DNA of 64,000 bases, taken from NCBI GenBank assembly GCA_023376005.1, contig CM042156.1, forward strand, positions 45,104,587 to 45,168,586, read 5' to 3'. The first letter of the stretch is position 1, and every line of letters starts with the position of its first letter. Both the position numbers and the translations under genes were made by a program. The stretch is from Doryteuthis pealeii. Lineage: Eukaryota > Mollusca > Cephalopoda > Myopsida > Loliginidae. Below, piece by piece: positions 53,316 to 64,000 of the stretch. The notes under the pieces were generated by a model. That model did not search any database, had not been told where the DNA came from, and saw only the letters and a program-made list of their open reading frames with translations.

Positions 53316-53502
53316 AAAGAACAAAAGATAATAGAATAAATATATAGAAAGAGAATTTTTATTAATCTATATATAGATATAAATAAGAGATTTATTTTTT
53401 AACTTTTTAAATCCTGGGGACTACCGGGTAGCTCTTTTAGTATCTTATAAAGTATCATATAATATAAAGATATTGTTATAAAGTATTATTCATTGCAAAC
53501 TC

Positions 53503-53772
53503 CACGAGCATTGAAACTCTGTAACCAGAAATATGAATAGGTAGCAGTCTAAAAGTAAATACGTCCCTAATATAAACAGGGTGTCTCAATAAAATGTATA
53601 CACACTTTGCATATCTGTAAAAGCAACATTCATTTATATGCAAAGATTTTCCCAATAGTAATATGAACATAACTCAAATGAACTGATACACCCAACAATG
53701 TTTATACAATATAAATAATTTGATATAATTTATATAAAGTGGAATCCATTTTAATGTATTCTTGAAAGATTT
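53503..53772. other. ~265 bp block present only in copy B
   Basis: Replaces the short ACATAGTCGCACACGG of copy A. AACAGGGTGTCTCAATAAAA near 53,576 resembles a Tc1/mariner terminal repeat, but its partner end was not found. Confidence 0.45.
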
Positions 53773-54182
53773 TGCTTTAGGAATTTGACTATAGTCGCAC
53801 ATGGCACGGCTATAGAAATTCGACTATAGCCGAACATGGCACGGCTATAGAAATTCGACTATAGTCGCACATGGCATGGCTTTAGGAATTTGACTATAGT
53901 TGAACATGGCACGGCTATAGAAATTCAACTATAGTCGCACATGGCACAGCTATACGAATTTGACTATAGTCGAACATGGCACGGCTATAGAAATTCGACT
54001 ATAGTCGCACATTGCACGGCTTTAGGAATTTGACTATAGTCGAACATGGCACGGCTATAGAAATTCGACTATATTCGCATATGGCACGGCTATAGAAATT
54101 CGAGTGTAATCACACACGACACGGCTTTAGGAATTTGACTATAGTCGCACATGGTAAGGGTTTAGGAATTCGACTACAGTCG
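53773..54182. repeat. 35 bp minisatellite, ~11-12 units (copy B)
   Basis: Alternating GGCTATAGAAATTCGACT and GGCTTTAGGAATTTGACT units; GTCGCACATGG and GTCGAACATGG variants also alternate, suggesting a two-unit higher-order repeat of ~70 bp. Confidence 0.9.
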
Positions 54183-54428
54183 CTTATTTTCAAGATGACA
54201 TCAATTCTGATCCAGAGATTGTTGACAACGGGAGATTAATGGAATTAATAACAAGAAACATTTTATTGTGTATTGTAGTACATTCTTGTTCAATGGCATC
54301 TCCCAATTTAGCAATTGTTGCTAGTTTTGTAGCAGCGATGGTTACCCGCGTAGGTAGGTCTGACTGAAACTCTTTTCTGTGCTGTCTTTAGACTTCAACT
54401 GTGTTTTCATACTTCCAATAGCATTTTT

Positions 54429-55362
54429 GGGCGTCCCATCGTAGTATAATAGTTAGCAGGCTAATCTCGCAGACACATTACTACTAAATAGCGAGTTTGA
54501 TCCTCGCGGGAATACCCTATACTTGTGACCTTGTGTCACATCCCACACGTGGCAAATGGGTTGGGTAAATACCTACTTTCAATAGCATTTTAAGACGAAA
54601 TTCCTTTGTTCAAAGCTAAGTATTGACGCTATTATCTATTTTCGGGGTAAAATTATCAAAATGATAAAAAAGTGGATTTGAGTTATCTGCTCTTGGAGTG
54701 TACATTCATATATTATAGAGACATCCTGTATTTATGCAATATTTTTGATTACAGAGTTTCAGTGTTGCAGAGTTTGGTAATAAATAATACCTAATGAAAA
54801 CCTTTTTGATAAAAGAATTGGCAACCCTCAATGGCCGTGGGTGGCAACACGTGATACTTAAGGATGGGACCCTGGTGTTTGAGCAGTCCATGATATGCAA
54901 CACTCCCCTTTGGCCCTTAATTAGACGGGCGATCGAAAAGATCTGATCAATCGGCACTTCAAGCCCTAGCACCTATATGATTGTCCCGACCCTATAGCCC
55001 TCATGACAATCGCCACCCTTTTTATCTGTGCTAGAAGATGTTGTCTGAGGGTCTTATATTCTTGAGCATAACGTTAAGCTGCATTTAATGGTGAAGTTCC
55101 AATTCCGGAACTCTGGAGAATGTGGAGTACCCCTTTATTGCCATTGCTCCCACGTCCACTATGACCCGGAGTGGTATTACCTGTTAGGGTCCTATCTATC
55201 GGTTAAATAGATTTAAAAAAAAAAAACATGTGTATCAAAATGTGGTTAAAAAAATTGAGTCTGAAAAAAAAAATTGAATACTCAACAAAAATGAATAAAA
55301 TAAAAAGTCTCCCTCATAAAATAACCCAACAAGAGTTGACATGTCGTAAAATCCAAACAACC
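54429..55362 (+). mobile_element. S2 SINE (54,429-54,571) and M repeat (54,835-55,362), copy B
   Basis: Counterparts of 29,998-30,138 and 30,420-30,950 with few differences. Confidence 0.8.
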
Positions 55363-55466
55363 GACCAAACTGCTTCTGCCAATGTTTTTTTTTTTTTTTA
55401 GGATGAAAATTTTCGGTCAGGATTAAAATGAGCTTTCTTTTGGTTATAAACAAGTAGTTTTGTAAT

Positions 55467-55469
<3 letters not shown>

Positions 55470-55498
<29 letters not shown>

Positions 55499-55846
55499 TG
55501 ACAACACGGATTCCCATGAATTTCTCTCCCATCACCCGTCTATATCGGTCATCGCTCCTGGCAAGTCCTCTACATGACATCCAGTGTCCGTACAGAGCTG
55601 ATCAATGTAAGTCTTTTGCTCGTCGATCTACACTAGTGTGTCCACCTGTAGGTGTCCACAGGAGAATATCACTTATGAGTTCGTCCTTACTTCTCCAGCA
55701 CTGTTCAGGATATCTTGTTCGTCTCACTTGGATGGCTTGTGTGATAGGGGGAAGGGACCGTACATCTGCCTTTTTGTGGGGTGCTGCATCCCGTATTTGT
55801 ATACAGCACGCAGTATCCTAGTGTAGTTCCCATCTAGCTTTTAGCT
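55470..55846 (-). pseudogene. RTE-like LINE end (copy B), no LTR-like insert downstream
   Basis: Counterpart of 31,046-31,425, with a longer (ATG)n tail (55,470-55,498). The sequence continues through the uninterrupted CTAATAATATCATTTTTC at 55,856. Confidence 0.7.
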
Positions 55847-55929
55847 TTTTAATATCTAATAATATCATTTTTCATTGTATAATGTTTCACTGGAAATGAT
55901 GAAATCCTGACATGGTTTAGTAGAAAATA

Positions 55930-56610
55930 ATTTTTTTACGCATGTCAAACTTGTAGGGTTATTTTATGCCGATGACGTCTTGTTTTATTCATTCTTGATG
56001 GGCATTCAATTTTAAAAAATTTTAACTCTTTGAATAGATGGGACCCTAACGGGTACTACTTTTCCGTGTCAAAGTGGATCTGGGAGTAATGGCAATGAAG
56101 GGGTACTCCATATTTCCAAGAGTTCCAGAATTAGAATTTCACCACTAGATGCAGTTTAACGTCATAGCCAGGACACTAATACCCTCAGCCATCGCCTTCT
56201 AGCACACATAAGATAAAAAGGATTGGTGGTTTGCCATAAGAGCAATAGGGTTGGGACAATCGCATCGATGCAATGGCTTGACGTAACCAGCCGAATAATC
56301 GGAGGGGACTCTTCGACCACCTATCTAGCCTAAGTAAGGACCAAAGTTGAGTGCTACATATCATGGACTTGTCAGTCATCAGTGTTCCGTCCATAAGCAT
56401 CACAAGTCACCACCTACGACCAACAGGGTGGACCCGGGAGTAATGGCGATGAAGGGGTACTCTACACTCTCCAGAGCTCCAAAATTGGAACTTCACCATT
56501 AGATGCAGTTTAACGACATACCCAGGACAGGTGGCCCCATTGGGGTGGGTGGGTCTTTATCCCCCCCCCCTGCAGAGGTGCTGTCGGTGTATTTTACAGC
56601 ACCATCCTAC
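55930..56610 (-). repeat. M repeat (copy B of 31,930-32,670)
   Basis: Cleaner version, with far fewer single-base insertions. It also carries the duplicated GTAATGGCGATGAAGGGGTAC region, so that duplication is genuine. Confidence 0.8.
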
Positions 56611-56998
56611 AGGGCGACTGATTCGTCAGATTCCATGCTCTATAATGTATTTATCGATAGAGACACAGGAAATAGGGAGGGAAAATGAAACAATAAGTAC
56701 GATCAGGACCGGAATCATAACGGTGAAAAGGGAACAATTGACCCGGTCTCACTAACAGAGAGGTATCCAGACTTCCTTAAGAAAAACCTGTAATAATTAT
56801 AAAATTAGTTTTTACTATTGAAAAAAAAAAAAAATACAACGTATAAAAATAATTTAGGGGAAGGTGGGGTAAAACGAACTCGTGGAGTGTGTTCCCTTCT
56901 TTTAAACCCAAGCAAAAAGATGTTCAAAATCTGAAAATGATACAAACTAAAAAAAGGAGTGAAGGTTATTCTTACAGTCAATATAATTAAGAAAAAAT

Positions 56999-57317
56999 AA
57001 AATCAGACATTTTCTTTGAAACCTAAAATATATTTTTTCTTTTAATAAATTTATTTTACTTAATATTTTTTTTAAATTTCCCATGCACCTAATTTAATTT
57101 TATATTGAGGCAACTTGAAGGGTCACCTAACCAGAAGTGTCCGGGACCCACCAATGTTTAAATCAGACTCTGAATACGATTGTAATTTTTGTCAATTGCG
57201 TTTGAAACCTATCTACGAGATCGGTCTAGAAAGTTTTTTTTTTTTAGTATTCATGGTTTATACTAAACTATAAGATTAGTAAAAAAAAAATTTTTTTATA
57301 TTTTTATTTAACTCATC
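56999..57317. other. AT-rich unique stretch after the A/B overlap
   Basis: First sequence beyond the duplicated block. GGGTCACCTAACCAGAAGTG near 57,119 is locally less AT-rich. No gene or repeat is recognised. Confidence 0.45.
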
Positions 57318-57503
57318 TCATAAATGACGTTCTCCTGAGGAATCCAACACATGAATATGCTAGTGTGGGTCGCCCAGCAAGGGCCTACATTGACCAACTC
57401 TGCGCGGATACTGGATTCTGCGCAGAGGAACTCCCTGGGACAATGAATGATTGAGAAGGTTGGCGAGAGGTTGTCATGGATATATGTGCTAATTGCGCGA
57501 CAT
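57318..57503 (+). pseudogene. RTE-like LINE C-terminal fragment, split from its tail by an LTR
   Basis: Reads SVGRPARAYIDQLCADTGFC, AEELPGTMND, stop, EGWREVVMDICANCATL, the same motif order as the minus-strand fragments. Its (ATG)n tail is displaced to 57,980-58,013 by the LTR. Confidence 0.8.
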
Positions 57504-57975
57504 TGTAATATATTGTCTGATCAGTGCACCCAAGGACCAGGCTGAATAGGAAGTGCATGGGGGCCAGGTGCAGCCTGGAAACGAAAACAGGATGTGGCCC
57601 TGACCTGATCTTTTGCACCTGGAAATGCAGGTGAACATTTGACATGATTTAGGTGCAGAAATCTATAGACGTAGCCCATAGCCAATGAAATCAGCCTGCG
57701 TGGGCGAAGAGGCGTGTCTACAGAAAAATTGCGTAGGTGTCACGAACAAAGAGGCGCGACACCGGGGGTCAGACTACAATAAAAGAAGCCCGTAGAGATC
57801 GATTAGACAGACAACGATCAGGTTCGAGATCACTTGAAAAGAACTGCCGAAGGCTCCACGTTTGCATAACCCTGCCAACGACTCTCAGCTGTACACAACC
57901 GAGGGAATATACATCTCATCTTACATTTTCCTAAATACAAGTGTTTGTGTTCTTTGACGGGTCCAGTGTGTAACA
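57504..57975 (+). mobile_element. Solo LTR, 472 bp, with 4 bp target duplication
   Basis: TGTAATATATTGTCTG to GTGTGTAACA between ACAT copies (57,500-57,503 and 57,976-57,979). A TATA-like ACAATAAAAGAAGC lies near 57,775. Removing it joins the RTE 3' end directly to its (ATG)n tail, as in the other RTE fragments, which independently confirms both boundaries. Superfamily undecided; Ty3-type by duplication length. Confidence 0.9.
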
Positions 57976-58013
57976 ACATGATGATGATGATGATGAATGA
58001 TGATGATGATTTC
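57976..58013. repeat. (ATG)n tail of the split RTE-like fragment
   Basis: Ten or so ATG/TGA triplets with one AATG slip. Confidence 0.9.
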
Positions 58014-58137
58014 ATTCACCTATATTTTTTTCTATTTACCTATATTTTTATTAAAAAAAAAGATTAGTAAAAAAAAATCAAGATTAGTATTGATTTTTTC
58101 AGGTTAGCAACCCTGAGGACAAATCAGCTGATCAACA

Positions 58138-58505
58138 CTAACCACATTAGGCCACCCCGTCTTTACTTTTTTACTACTTATCAATAAAAAAGAGCATTTT
58201 CCTAATAAATCCAGCATATATCTAAATGGAGTGATTGCACATGGTGAAGATCCCTATTCAATAACTCGTAACTAAATAATCCCGTCATGTTGGGGGTGGG
58301 GCTTATAATACACAGACTGTATCTCCTGCAAGGTGTGGTAGTCCCCACACCCAAAGAGGTGTCCTGTGTATGACACTAAACTGCTTCTGGTGGTGAGACT
58401 CCAATTCTGGAGCTTTGGGAGATATGGAGTACACTGTCATTACTATTACTCTCAGGTGTACTCTGATCCCGGATGATAGTACCTGTTAGGGTCCCACTAT
58501 GTTTC
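58138..58505 (+). repeat. S1 SINE 3' end and diverged M repeat
   Basis: 58,138-58,182 carries TTAGGCCACCCCGTCTTTAC (S1 end). 58,265-58,505 follows M landmarks (GGTGAGACTCCAATTCTGGA, GGAGTACACTGTCATTAC, ATAGTACCTGTTAGGGTCCC) without the tail. Confidence 0.65.
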
Positions 58506-58775
58506 TGTTACGAGGGTAGAGTTTGTTGCAAATTACCGTAACGAATTACAGTAACAAATTGTTGCTCAATATTGTTGCATAGGAGTCTTCCGGGATCAAA
58601 AGTTGATGCTGAAATCAATTATAAATAAAACATGAAAACAAATAACAGGAGGTTGAGCTAAACAGACATTTTCTTTTTATGTATTTTTATATTTTTGATA
58701 ACAATCAATAATTTACAAATATGTTTTATTATAGAAATGCATTGAAAATCAAGATGGGTGAAAGGATTGTCAGTT
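58506..58775. other. No recognisable feature
   Basis: AT-rich, including ACCGTAACGAATTACAGTAA near 58,537. No repeat family recognised. Confidence 0.4.
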
Positions 58776-59020
58776 TTCAAGGGTTAGCTCAGTCGGTAGA
58801 GCGTTCGGCTAGAAACCACAAGGTTCCTAGTTTGATACGGCCCTAGCCAACTCAGCGTATGAGTAGAACAGGGATCTGTGCGGTAGAGTAAGGAGCTGAT
58901 GGTAGGTGTGGTGCTTCATCTCAGATACCAAAACAATCTCCTTGGTCTAGCGCTAGTGAAAAGGGGGCAGACTCCCTCGTTGATTGGCTGATACTGACTC
59001 TAAGCCTACCCGACGACCTT
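58776..59020 (+). mobile_element. S1 SINE
   Basis: GGGTTAGCTCAGTCGGTAGA, B-box-like AGTTTGATACGG, GGAGCTGATGGTAGGTGTGG, and end CCTACCCGACGACCTTATCT. The usual ACTTTACTT end is degraded. Confidence 0.85.
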
Positions 59021-59134
59021 ATCTATAAAAATAGATCTATTTTTCGCAATAAATCCTGTATGACCATAAATGGAGTGATTGTATAAGACAGGCATACTTA
59101 AAAACCACAAAAATGTGTAAACATTATTTGTATT

Positions 59135-59745
59135 TGTTTGTTTGTTTTGTTTTGTTTTGTTTAACGGCATATCAACCTCAGTGGGTCATTTAATGCCGAT
59201 AAAGTTTTGAAATAAATCAATTCTTAATGGATAATACAATTTTTTTATAAATACATTTTTCTATTTAACCCATAGATGGGACCTAACAGGTACTACCACT
59301 CTCCGGGTCAGAGTGGACCAGGGAGCAATGGTTGATGAAGGGGTGCTCTACATTCCCAAACCTCCAAAACTGGAACCTCACAATCAGATAGAGTTTAACG
59401 TCATTCCCAGGACATGTAGACCCGCAGCCACCGCCTTCTAGCACCCATATGATAAAAAGTGGTGGGCTTGCCATAAGGGCAATCGGGGTTGGGAAATCAT
59501 ATAGGTGCTAGGCTTGACGTGACCAGCCGATTGATCGGAGGGGGCCTCTCCGACCGCCCGTCTAGCCCAAGATAGGGCCAAAGTGGAGTATTGCATGTCA
59601 TGGACTGCTCATCCACCTGGGCTCTATCCTTAAGCATCACGGGTCGCCACCCACAGCCAACAGGTGGCCCCATTGGGGGAGTCTTACCCTTCTGCAGAGG
59701 TGCAGTCGGTACATTCTAACGCCCCAGCCGACAGGGCGGTATTTG
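59135..59745 (-). repeat. M repeat, nearly full length
   Basis: Begins with the (GTTTT)n tail complement and TTAACGGCATATCAACCTCA, and runs through GGTCAGAGTGGACCAGGGAG, CTAGCACCCATATGATAAAA, CGATTGATCGGAGGGGGCC and GGCCCCATTGGGGGAGTC, ending CCGACAGGGCGGT. This is the longest uninterrupted copy (~610 bp). Confidence 0.85.
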
Positions 59746-59812
59746 TATTTGATAGGAATACTTGCTATCATATAATTGTGTGCAAATATATGATTATAGA
59801 TATTTCTTTAAA

Positions 59813-60077
59813 AGTGCAGTTGTTGGCAGGTTGACCTATTGTCGGTATCAGTCGAATAGTGAGGGAGTCTGTCCTCTTTTCGCTTGCGCTAGACAAGGGA
59901 CATTGTTTTTGCTGATGTGGAGCGCCACACCTACCGCAATCTCCCCACTTTACCGCAAAGATCAGAGTACCTAATCTGCGCTACTTATACGCTAAGTCAG
60001 CGAGGACCGGTATCGAACCAGGAACCTTGCGATTCCAAGGCGGGTGCTCTACCGACTGAGCTAAACCGGTCCCACTT
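59813..60077 (-). mobile_element. S1 SINE
   Basis: On the minus strand GGGACCGGTTTAGCTCAGTC is the head, with B box GGTTCGATACCGG. The body is GAGGGAGTCTGTCC-type complement and the 3' end lies near 59,815. Confidence 0.9.
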
Positions 60078-60140
60078 AAAAGTGCAACTTTAAAATAATT
60101 CAATGGAATATTGAAAATACAGTTATGATTGTAATCAAAG

Positions 60141-60205
60141 ATTGGCATTAAATAACCCATAAGGAGTTGATGTGCAATTAAACAAATAAATCAAACCAAA
60201 TCTAA
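60141..60205 (+). repeat. Orphan GGCATTAAATAACCC tail
   Basis: GATTGGCATTAAATAACCC, GGAGTTGATGTGCAATTAAAC, then AATCAAACC. Confidence 0.6.
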
Positions 60206-60247
60206 ATGCTATTTCTCTGAATGTTTGAGATGAGGCTTGATGATTAG

Positions 60248-60713
60248 TATTATCTGCGTTATTCGGACTATTGTCCTCATCTTCATTGTTATCTGTACAA
60301 CGTTTCGGCCGATATGCCCTCCGGCCTTCTTCAGGTATTTCTTGTCGGACTCGGGAAACTTCTCGGACTCGGAAACCTTCTTTTCGGACTCTGGAACCTT
60401 CTTGTCATAATCGGGAGCCTTCTTGTCGTAATCGGGAGCCATCACGGAACTTTGAACCTAACCCTTTATTCAATCCACGGGGCTAACCTGTTCTCATTCC
60501 GCTAACCATAGCTGAGGTAGGTGCTGTGTTAATTATTTTTCTATGTTACTGCCGCCGGTCAGGATTGAACCTGGAATCCAGAGATAAATGTCACTTAGAA
60601 CTGTCTTAACCTAACTACCTTATCCACCAGGCCATGTGTCCAATATCGACCGAAACGTTGTACAGATAACAATGAAGATGAGGACAATAGTCCGAAATAA
60701 CGCTGATAATACA
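60248..60713. mobile_element. Fold-back element with hammerhead-like arm and tRNA-like core
   Basis: Arms 60,248-60,312 and 60,647-60,713 are ~65 bp inverted repeats (GGACTATTGTCCTCATCTTC and complement). On the minus strand the left arm continues CTGAAGAAGGCCGGAGGG, ATATCGGCCGAAACG, GTTGTACAG: hammerhead core with a 5 bp stem II GGCCG/CGGCC and a 2 bp stem III, but no convincing stem I. Right arm homology stops at CGAAACG. The tRNA-like core 60,543-60,637 (minus) has GGCCTGGTGGATAAGG and B box GGTTCAATCCTG. It is the same family as 9578-9824. Confidence 0.7.
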
Positions 60714-60753
60714 AATCTAAAATGATCAAGTAAATGGAAAAAAATTTTAACTT

Positions 60754-60754
<1 letters not shown>

Positions 60755-60803
<49 letters not shown>

Positions 60804-60970
60804 AGAGAGGGGGAGAGTATGAAAGATCATAAAAAGAAAGAAAGAAGAAAAATTGAAGAAAATTAGAAAGGAACCTTATGGAGAACCATCGAATGGGGGG
60901 GGAAATAAGGGAGAAAGAAAAAGGAAAAACACAGGTAAACTATGAATGAGGGAAAGAAGGTGAAAACGGA

Positions 60971-61002
<32 letters not shown>

Positions 61003-61077
61003 AATCAAGGAGCCGCTAACAAATAGAAAGAAACATTGGGCGTAGACAGAAAACATACAGGAAAATCATGGAAAGTT

Positions 61078-61143
<66 letters not shown>

Positions 61144-61278
61144 GGGGGAGAGAGAGGGTGGGGGAGAAAGTAGCCAGGAAGAAAAAAAGAAGGACATTGA
61201 AAAGAAAAAAGAAAGAATAGAGAAAACATACAGGAAAATTAGGGAAGGTTGAGAGAGAGGGGGAGAATATAGAGAGAG

Positions 61279-61330
<52 letters not shown>

Positions 61331-61422
61331 AAGAGGGGTGAAAGAAACAGACTGAAAGAAAAGAAAAAGAAAGAAAGTGGACGTAGAGTGAAAGCATACA
61401 GGGAAGGTTGAGAGAGAGAGAG

Positions 61423-61469
<47 letters not shown>

Positions 61470-61860
61470 TAGAGAGAGAGAGAGACAGAGAGAGACAGAG
61501 ACAGAGACAGAGAGAAAGAGAGAGAGTGAGAGAGAGAGAGAGAGAGAAAGAGGAGGTTTTGAAAAAAAGGTGGACATTGAAAAGACAAAGAAGAGAAAGA
61601 AATAAAAGAACAGAAGAAGAAGAAGAAGAAGAAGAAGAAGAAGAAGAAGAAGAAGAAGAAGAAGAAGAAAGAAGAAGAAGGCAAAAAGGGAGGCAATGGT
61701 TATAAAGAAGAAACAAAAAATAAAGGAAGGAGAGAAGGAGAGGTGGAACGGAGAGAAATAAGATAGATAGATAGATAGATAGATAGATAAGTAGAGAAAA
61801 AAAGCGAACAAAGAAATAAAGAAACAATGAAAGGAAAAAAAATAAGCAAGAAAGGTAAAT
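60755..61860. repeat. Polypurine block with a ~170-190 bp higher-order repeat
   Basis: Almost entirely A/G on +, with (GA)n, (GAAA)n and (GAA)n runs. The phrase ACATACAGGAAAATCATGGA and its variants recur near 61,052, 61,227 and 61,392, each followed by GTTGAGAGAGAG, so a longer unit repeats. Long minus-strand Ser/Leu/Phe-rich open frames are products of the simple repeats and not genes. Confidence 0.9.
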
Positions 61861-62262
61861 CTTTTAGAAAGTTTAATGTTCGGGTCGATTTTTGAGCATG
61901 CTTCTACCATTCTGGTAAAGTTTTGAAGAAAAAAGCCTGAGTACTGCGGACTATGGTGGTAATTGTGGAAGCAGAAGAATCGTCAGCAGTTGCGTATATG
62001 GCTGGTCTGATCTGATCCTACTGACTCGAAAGTTGATACAAGGAACCCACTCACATCATCAGCCATATATGGAGTCTGTAAGTGTTAACCAAACCCTGGC
62101 CTGCACGATATTTTAGTCAAATTTGGGAGCGAAGAGTGTAGCCGGGCTGGGTGGGGTGGAGGAGGTTTGGTCTGGTGGATAAGCAGGCAAGCTAGGCACT
62201 GCTAGTTTGTATGGGTTTGGGGTCGGGGAATTGTTTGGGGTCGGGACGAGAAAGATCAGTAG
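61861..62262. other. Mixed-sequence island inside the polypurine region
   Basis: Normal base composition with G-rich runs near its end (GGGCTGGGTGGGGTGGAGG, GGGTTTGGGGTCGGGG). No repeat family or gene is recognised. The G-runs could support G-quadruplexes. Confidence 0.45.
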
Positions 62263-62271
62263 AAGGAGGGC

Positions 62272-62316
<45 letters not shown>

Positions 62317-62362
62317 CGAAGTAAAGAGAATAAATAGATCAGAACAATAGAGATAGATAGAC

Positions 62363-62409
<47 letters not shown>

Positions 62410-62866
62410 GAGAGATGAGGGGGGACAGAAAACGTAAATGTGTGTTTAAAGATGGGATGAAGAAGAAAGAAGACAGAGAAGGAGAATTTGATTGAAATTT
62501 TAAATAAGGTACCGGTAGTTTATGGGGTTTGTGCCGAACGGGTTTAGGACTGGGTGGGGTGAGTAGGAGAAATATACGTAAAGAAATAAAGAAAAAGAAA
62601 GAAAGAAAAGAAGAGGAAGAGAAGAAATTGACTGGAACAAGAGAGGGGGGTGGAGAAAATTGTGAAAATAAATAAAATAAAGACGAACGTGTGTGTAAAA
62701 AGAAAGAAGGAGAGATAGAAAAATAAAAAGAAAAAAAAGAAAAAGAGAAAAAGACTGATGAAGGGTTTGAGAAAAATTTTAAAATAAAAGTAACCGGGTT
62801 TAGGTAAGGACGAGGTGTGAAGGATCGGTAAGAAAAAACGAAAGATTATTAAGATAAAATAAAAAC

Positions 62867-62924
<58 letters not shown>

Positions 62925-63068
62925 AGAGGGAGAGGGGGGGTCGGGGAGGAGATAAGAAATGGTAAAGAGAGAAAAAGAAGGAAAGTAATAAGTAAATAAA
63001 AAGAAAGGGAAGAAGAAATTAGAGAGGAGGAAAAGAAGAGTAGAATAAGTAAAGAGAGGGAAAGAAAA

Positions 63069-63099
<31 letters not shown>

Positions 63100-63600
63100 G
63101 AAATAAATAGAGAAAAGAGAGAGAAAAAAAAGAGAAAAACAGAATGAAATAAAGGGGAAAAAAGAAAGAAAAGCAATAAGTAGGAAAAAGAAAAAGAAAA
63201 GAAAGAAAAGAAATAAGAGAGGGAGAAAAAGAAAGAGAAAAATAAGTAAATAGAAAGGAAAAGTAAGAAAAGAAATAGAGAAGAAAACGGAAAGAAAGAA
63301 AGAAAGAAAGAAAGAGAAGCAACAAGTAAGTAAAAGAAAAGAAAGAGAAGAGATACGAGGAGAGAAGAAAGAGAAGAAATAAGTTAAGAAAAATAAAAGA
63401 AAGAGAAAAAGAAGAAAGAAGAGAAGAAAGAAAGAAAGAAAGAAAGAAAGAGAAAAAAGAAAGAGAAAAAAGAAAGAAAGAAAGAAATAGGTAAAAAAAG
63501 AGAAAAAAGAAGAAAATAAATAAGAACTGAAAATAAACCAAGAGAAAAAAAAGAGATGAGAGGAAACAATTAAAAACGATTTTAAAACAAATATAAAGTG
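62263..63600. repeat. Polypurine block 2: (GAAA)n, (GA)n and decayed derivatives
   Basis: Continuous A/G-rich + strand with GAAA tracts at 62,272-62,316, 63,070-63,098 and 63,292-63,315 and GA at 62,872-62,918. Two short non-purine islands, near 62,500-62,570 and 62,785-62,835, share a GGGTTTAGG phrase and may be units of a larger repeat. Confidence 0.9.
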
Positions 63601-64000
63601 ATGACCCCCCACCCCACAAAAAAAGACAATGAAATAAGGATATGTAAAAAATAAAATAAAATTTTATGTTAAATATAATTATTGTCTTGTAGAGACACGT
63701 AAGAATGTATTATTATATTTATTATTGTCGTCTGCAACTGACCCTCACCTTCAGGTTGACGCAGCAAACGATATAAGTAAAGATTAAGAACCAAAAAAAC
63801 AAAAAAAAAGAAATCAAGACAAAGATGAAAGAAAGAAGAATAAAGACCCCCCCCCTATCTTTCCCTCGCCTGACAAAACCATAAAAAGAATAGACAAAGA
63901 AAACCAAATACAATTCATTATCCTCTCCAACTCCCACTACTAACAACTTCACAATATCGATGGGATGTCTATCTCATAGCGGTACGTGCATACCTCAACA
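63601..64000. other. No recognisable feature at the window end
   Basis: AT-rich with a C-run at 63,847-63,855. The last bases are ordinary mixed sequence and I see no repeat copy or gene. Confidence 0.4.

Noticed and set aside
61016..63619. Very long minus-strand open frames (up to about 256 codons)
   Set aside because: They are translations of (GA)n, (GAAA)n and (GAA)n as Ser/Leu/Phe strings in all frames. There is no domain, no codon bias and no start context.

Overview
The window looks like repeat-rich, AT-rich animal nuclear DNA. It holds no bacterial-style genes, operons, rRNA arrays or CRISPR, and I find no convincing complete protein-coding gene. The contents point to a lophotrochozoan, most likely a mollusc and possibly a cephalopod: several tRNA-derived SINE families at high copy, R4/Dong-type LINE ends with a restriction-like endonuclease, mariner remnants, TTAGGG-type interstitial repeats, and long (TA)n, (GA)n, (TAA)n and (ATG)n tracts. 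The species is an inference from repeat style and cannot be fixed from this sequence.

Layout. 1-1356 is a GC-rich tandem array of a ~270-300 bp unit. 1357-13,450 is a patchwork of SINEs, solo LTRs, a 5S rRNA-derived relic and a fold-back element. 13,502-33,442 (copy A) and 33,444-56,998 (copy B) are two colinear, very similar copies of the same ~20-24 kb region, separated by a single N at 33,443. Sequence quality drops on both sides of that N, so this is best read as an unmerged contig or haplotype overlap, not a biological duplication. Read that way, the A/B differences are allelic presence/absence variants: a 229 bp solo LTR, a 434 bp LTR-like insert, an R4/Dong insertion into a TAA microsatellite, a 1.65 kb indel, minisatellite length changes and a block of several inserts near 48.5-50 kb. 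56,999-60,713 carries an RTE-like LINE end split by a 472 bp solo LTR, more SINEs and a fold-back element. 60,755-63,600 is mostly polypurine (GA/GAA/GAAA) DNA, and the last 400 bases show nothing recognisable.

Local family labels used below. S1: tRNA-like head (TTAGCTCAGTCGGTAGAGC), ~257 bp, ending in ACTTTACTTACTT. S2: ~140 bp, head CGTAGTGTAATGGTTAAC, ending ACGGGTTGGGTAAATA. S3: ~290 bp, head GGTGTAATGGTTAAAGT, ending GGTTGGTAAATATATA. S4: ~200-240 bp, head TGGTGTAGTGGCTAACGTG, with the GGCATTAAATAACCC / GATATGCC tail. M: a 500-700 bp dispersed repeat with the same tail as S4. Two 3' tail modules are shared among otherwise unrelated bodies, which suggests that these repeats borrow a small number of partner LINE machineries.

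The most interesting signal is a set of hammerhead-ribozyme motifs. One is complete on paper (25,120-25,171, repeated at 46,430-46,481), with an opposed partner 450 bp away. Decayed hammerheads also lie in both arms of a fold-back element at 49,640-49,976 that has a tRNA-like core, and a related tRNA-like plus hammerhead-like arrangement occurs at 9578-9824 and 60,248-60,713. The architecture resembles Penelope-like element termini, but the combination with tRNA-like cores is worth a dedicated look.
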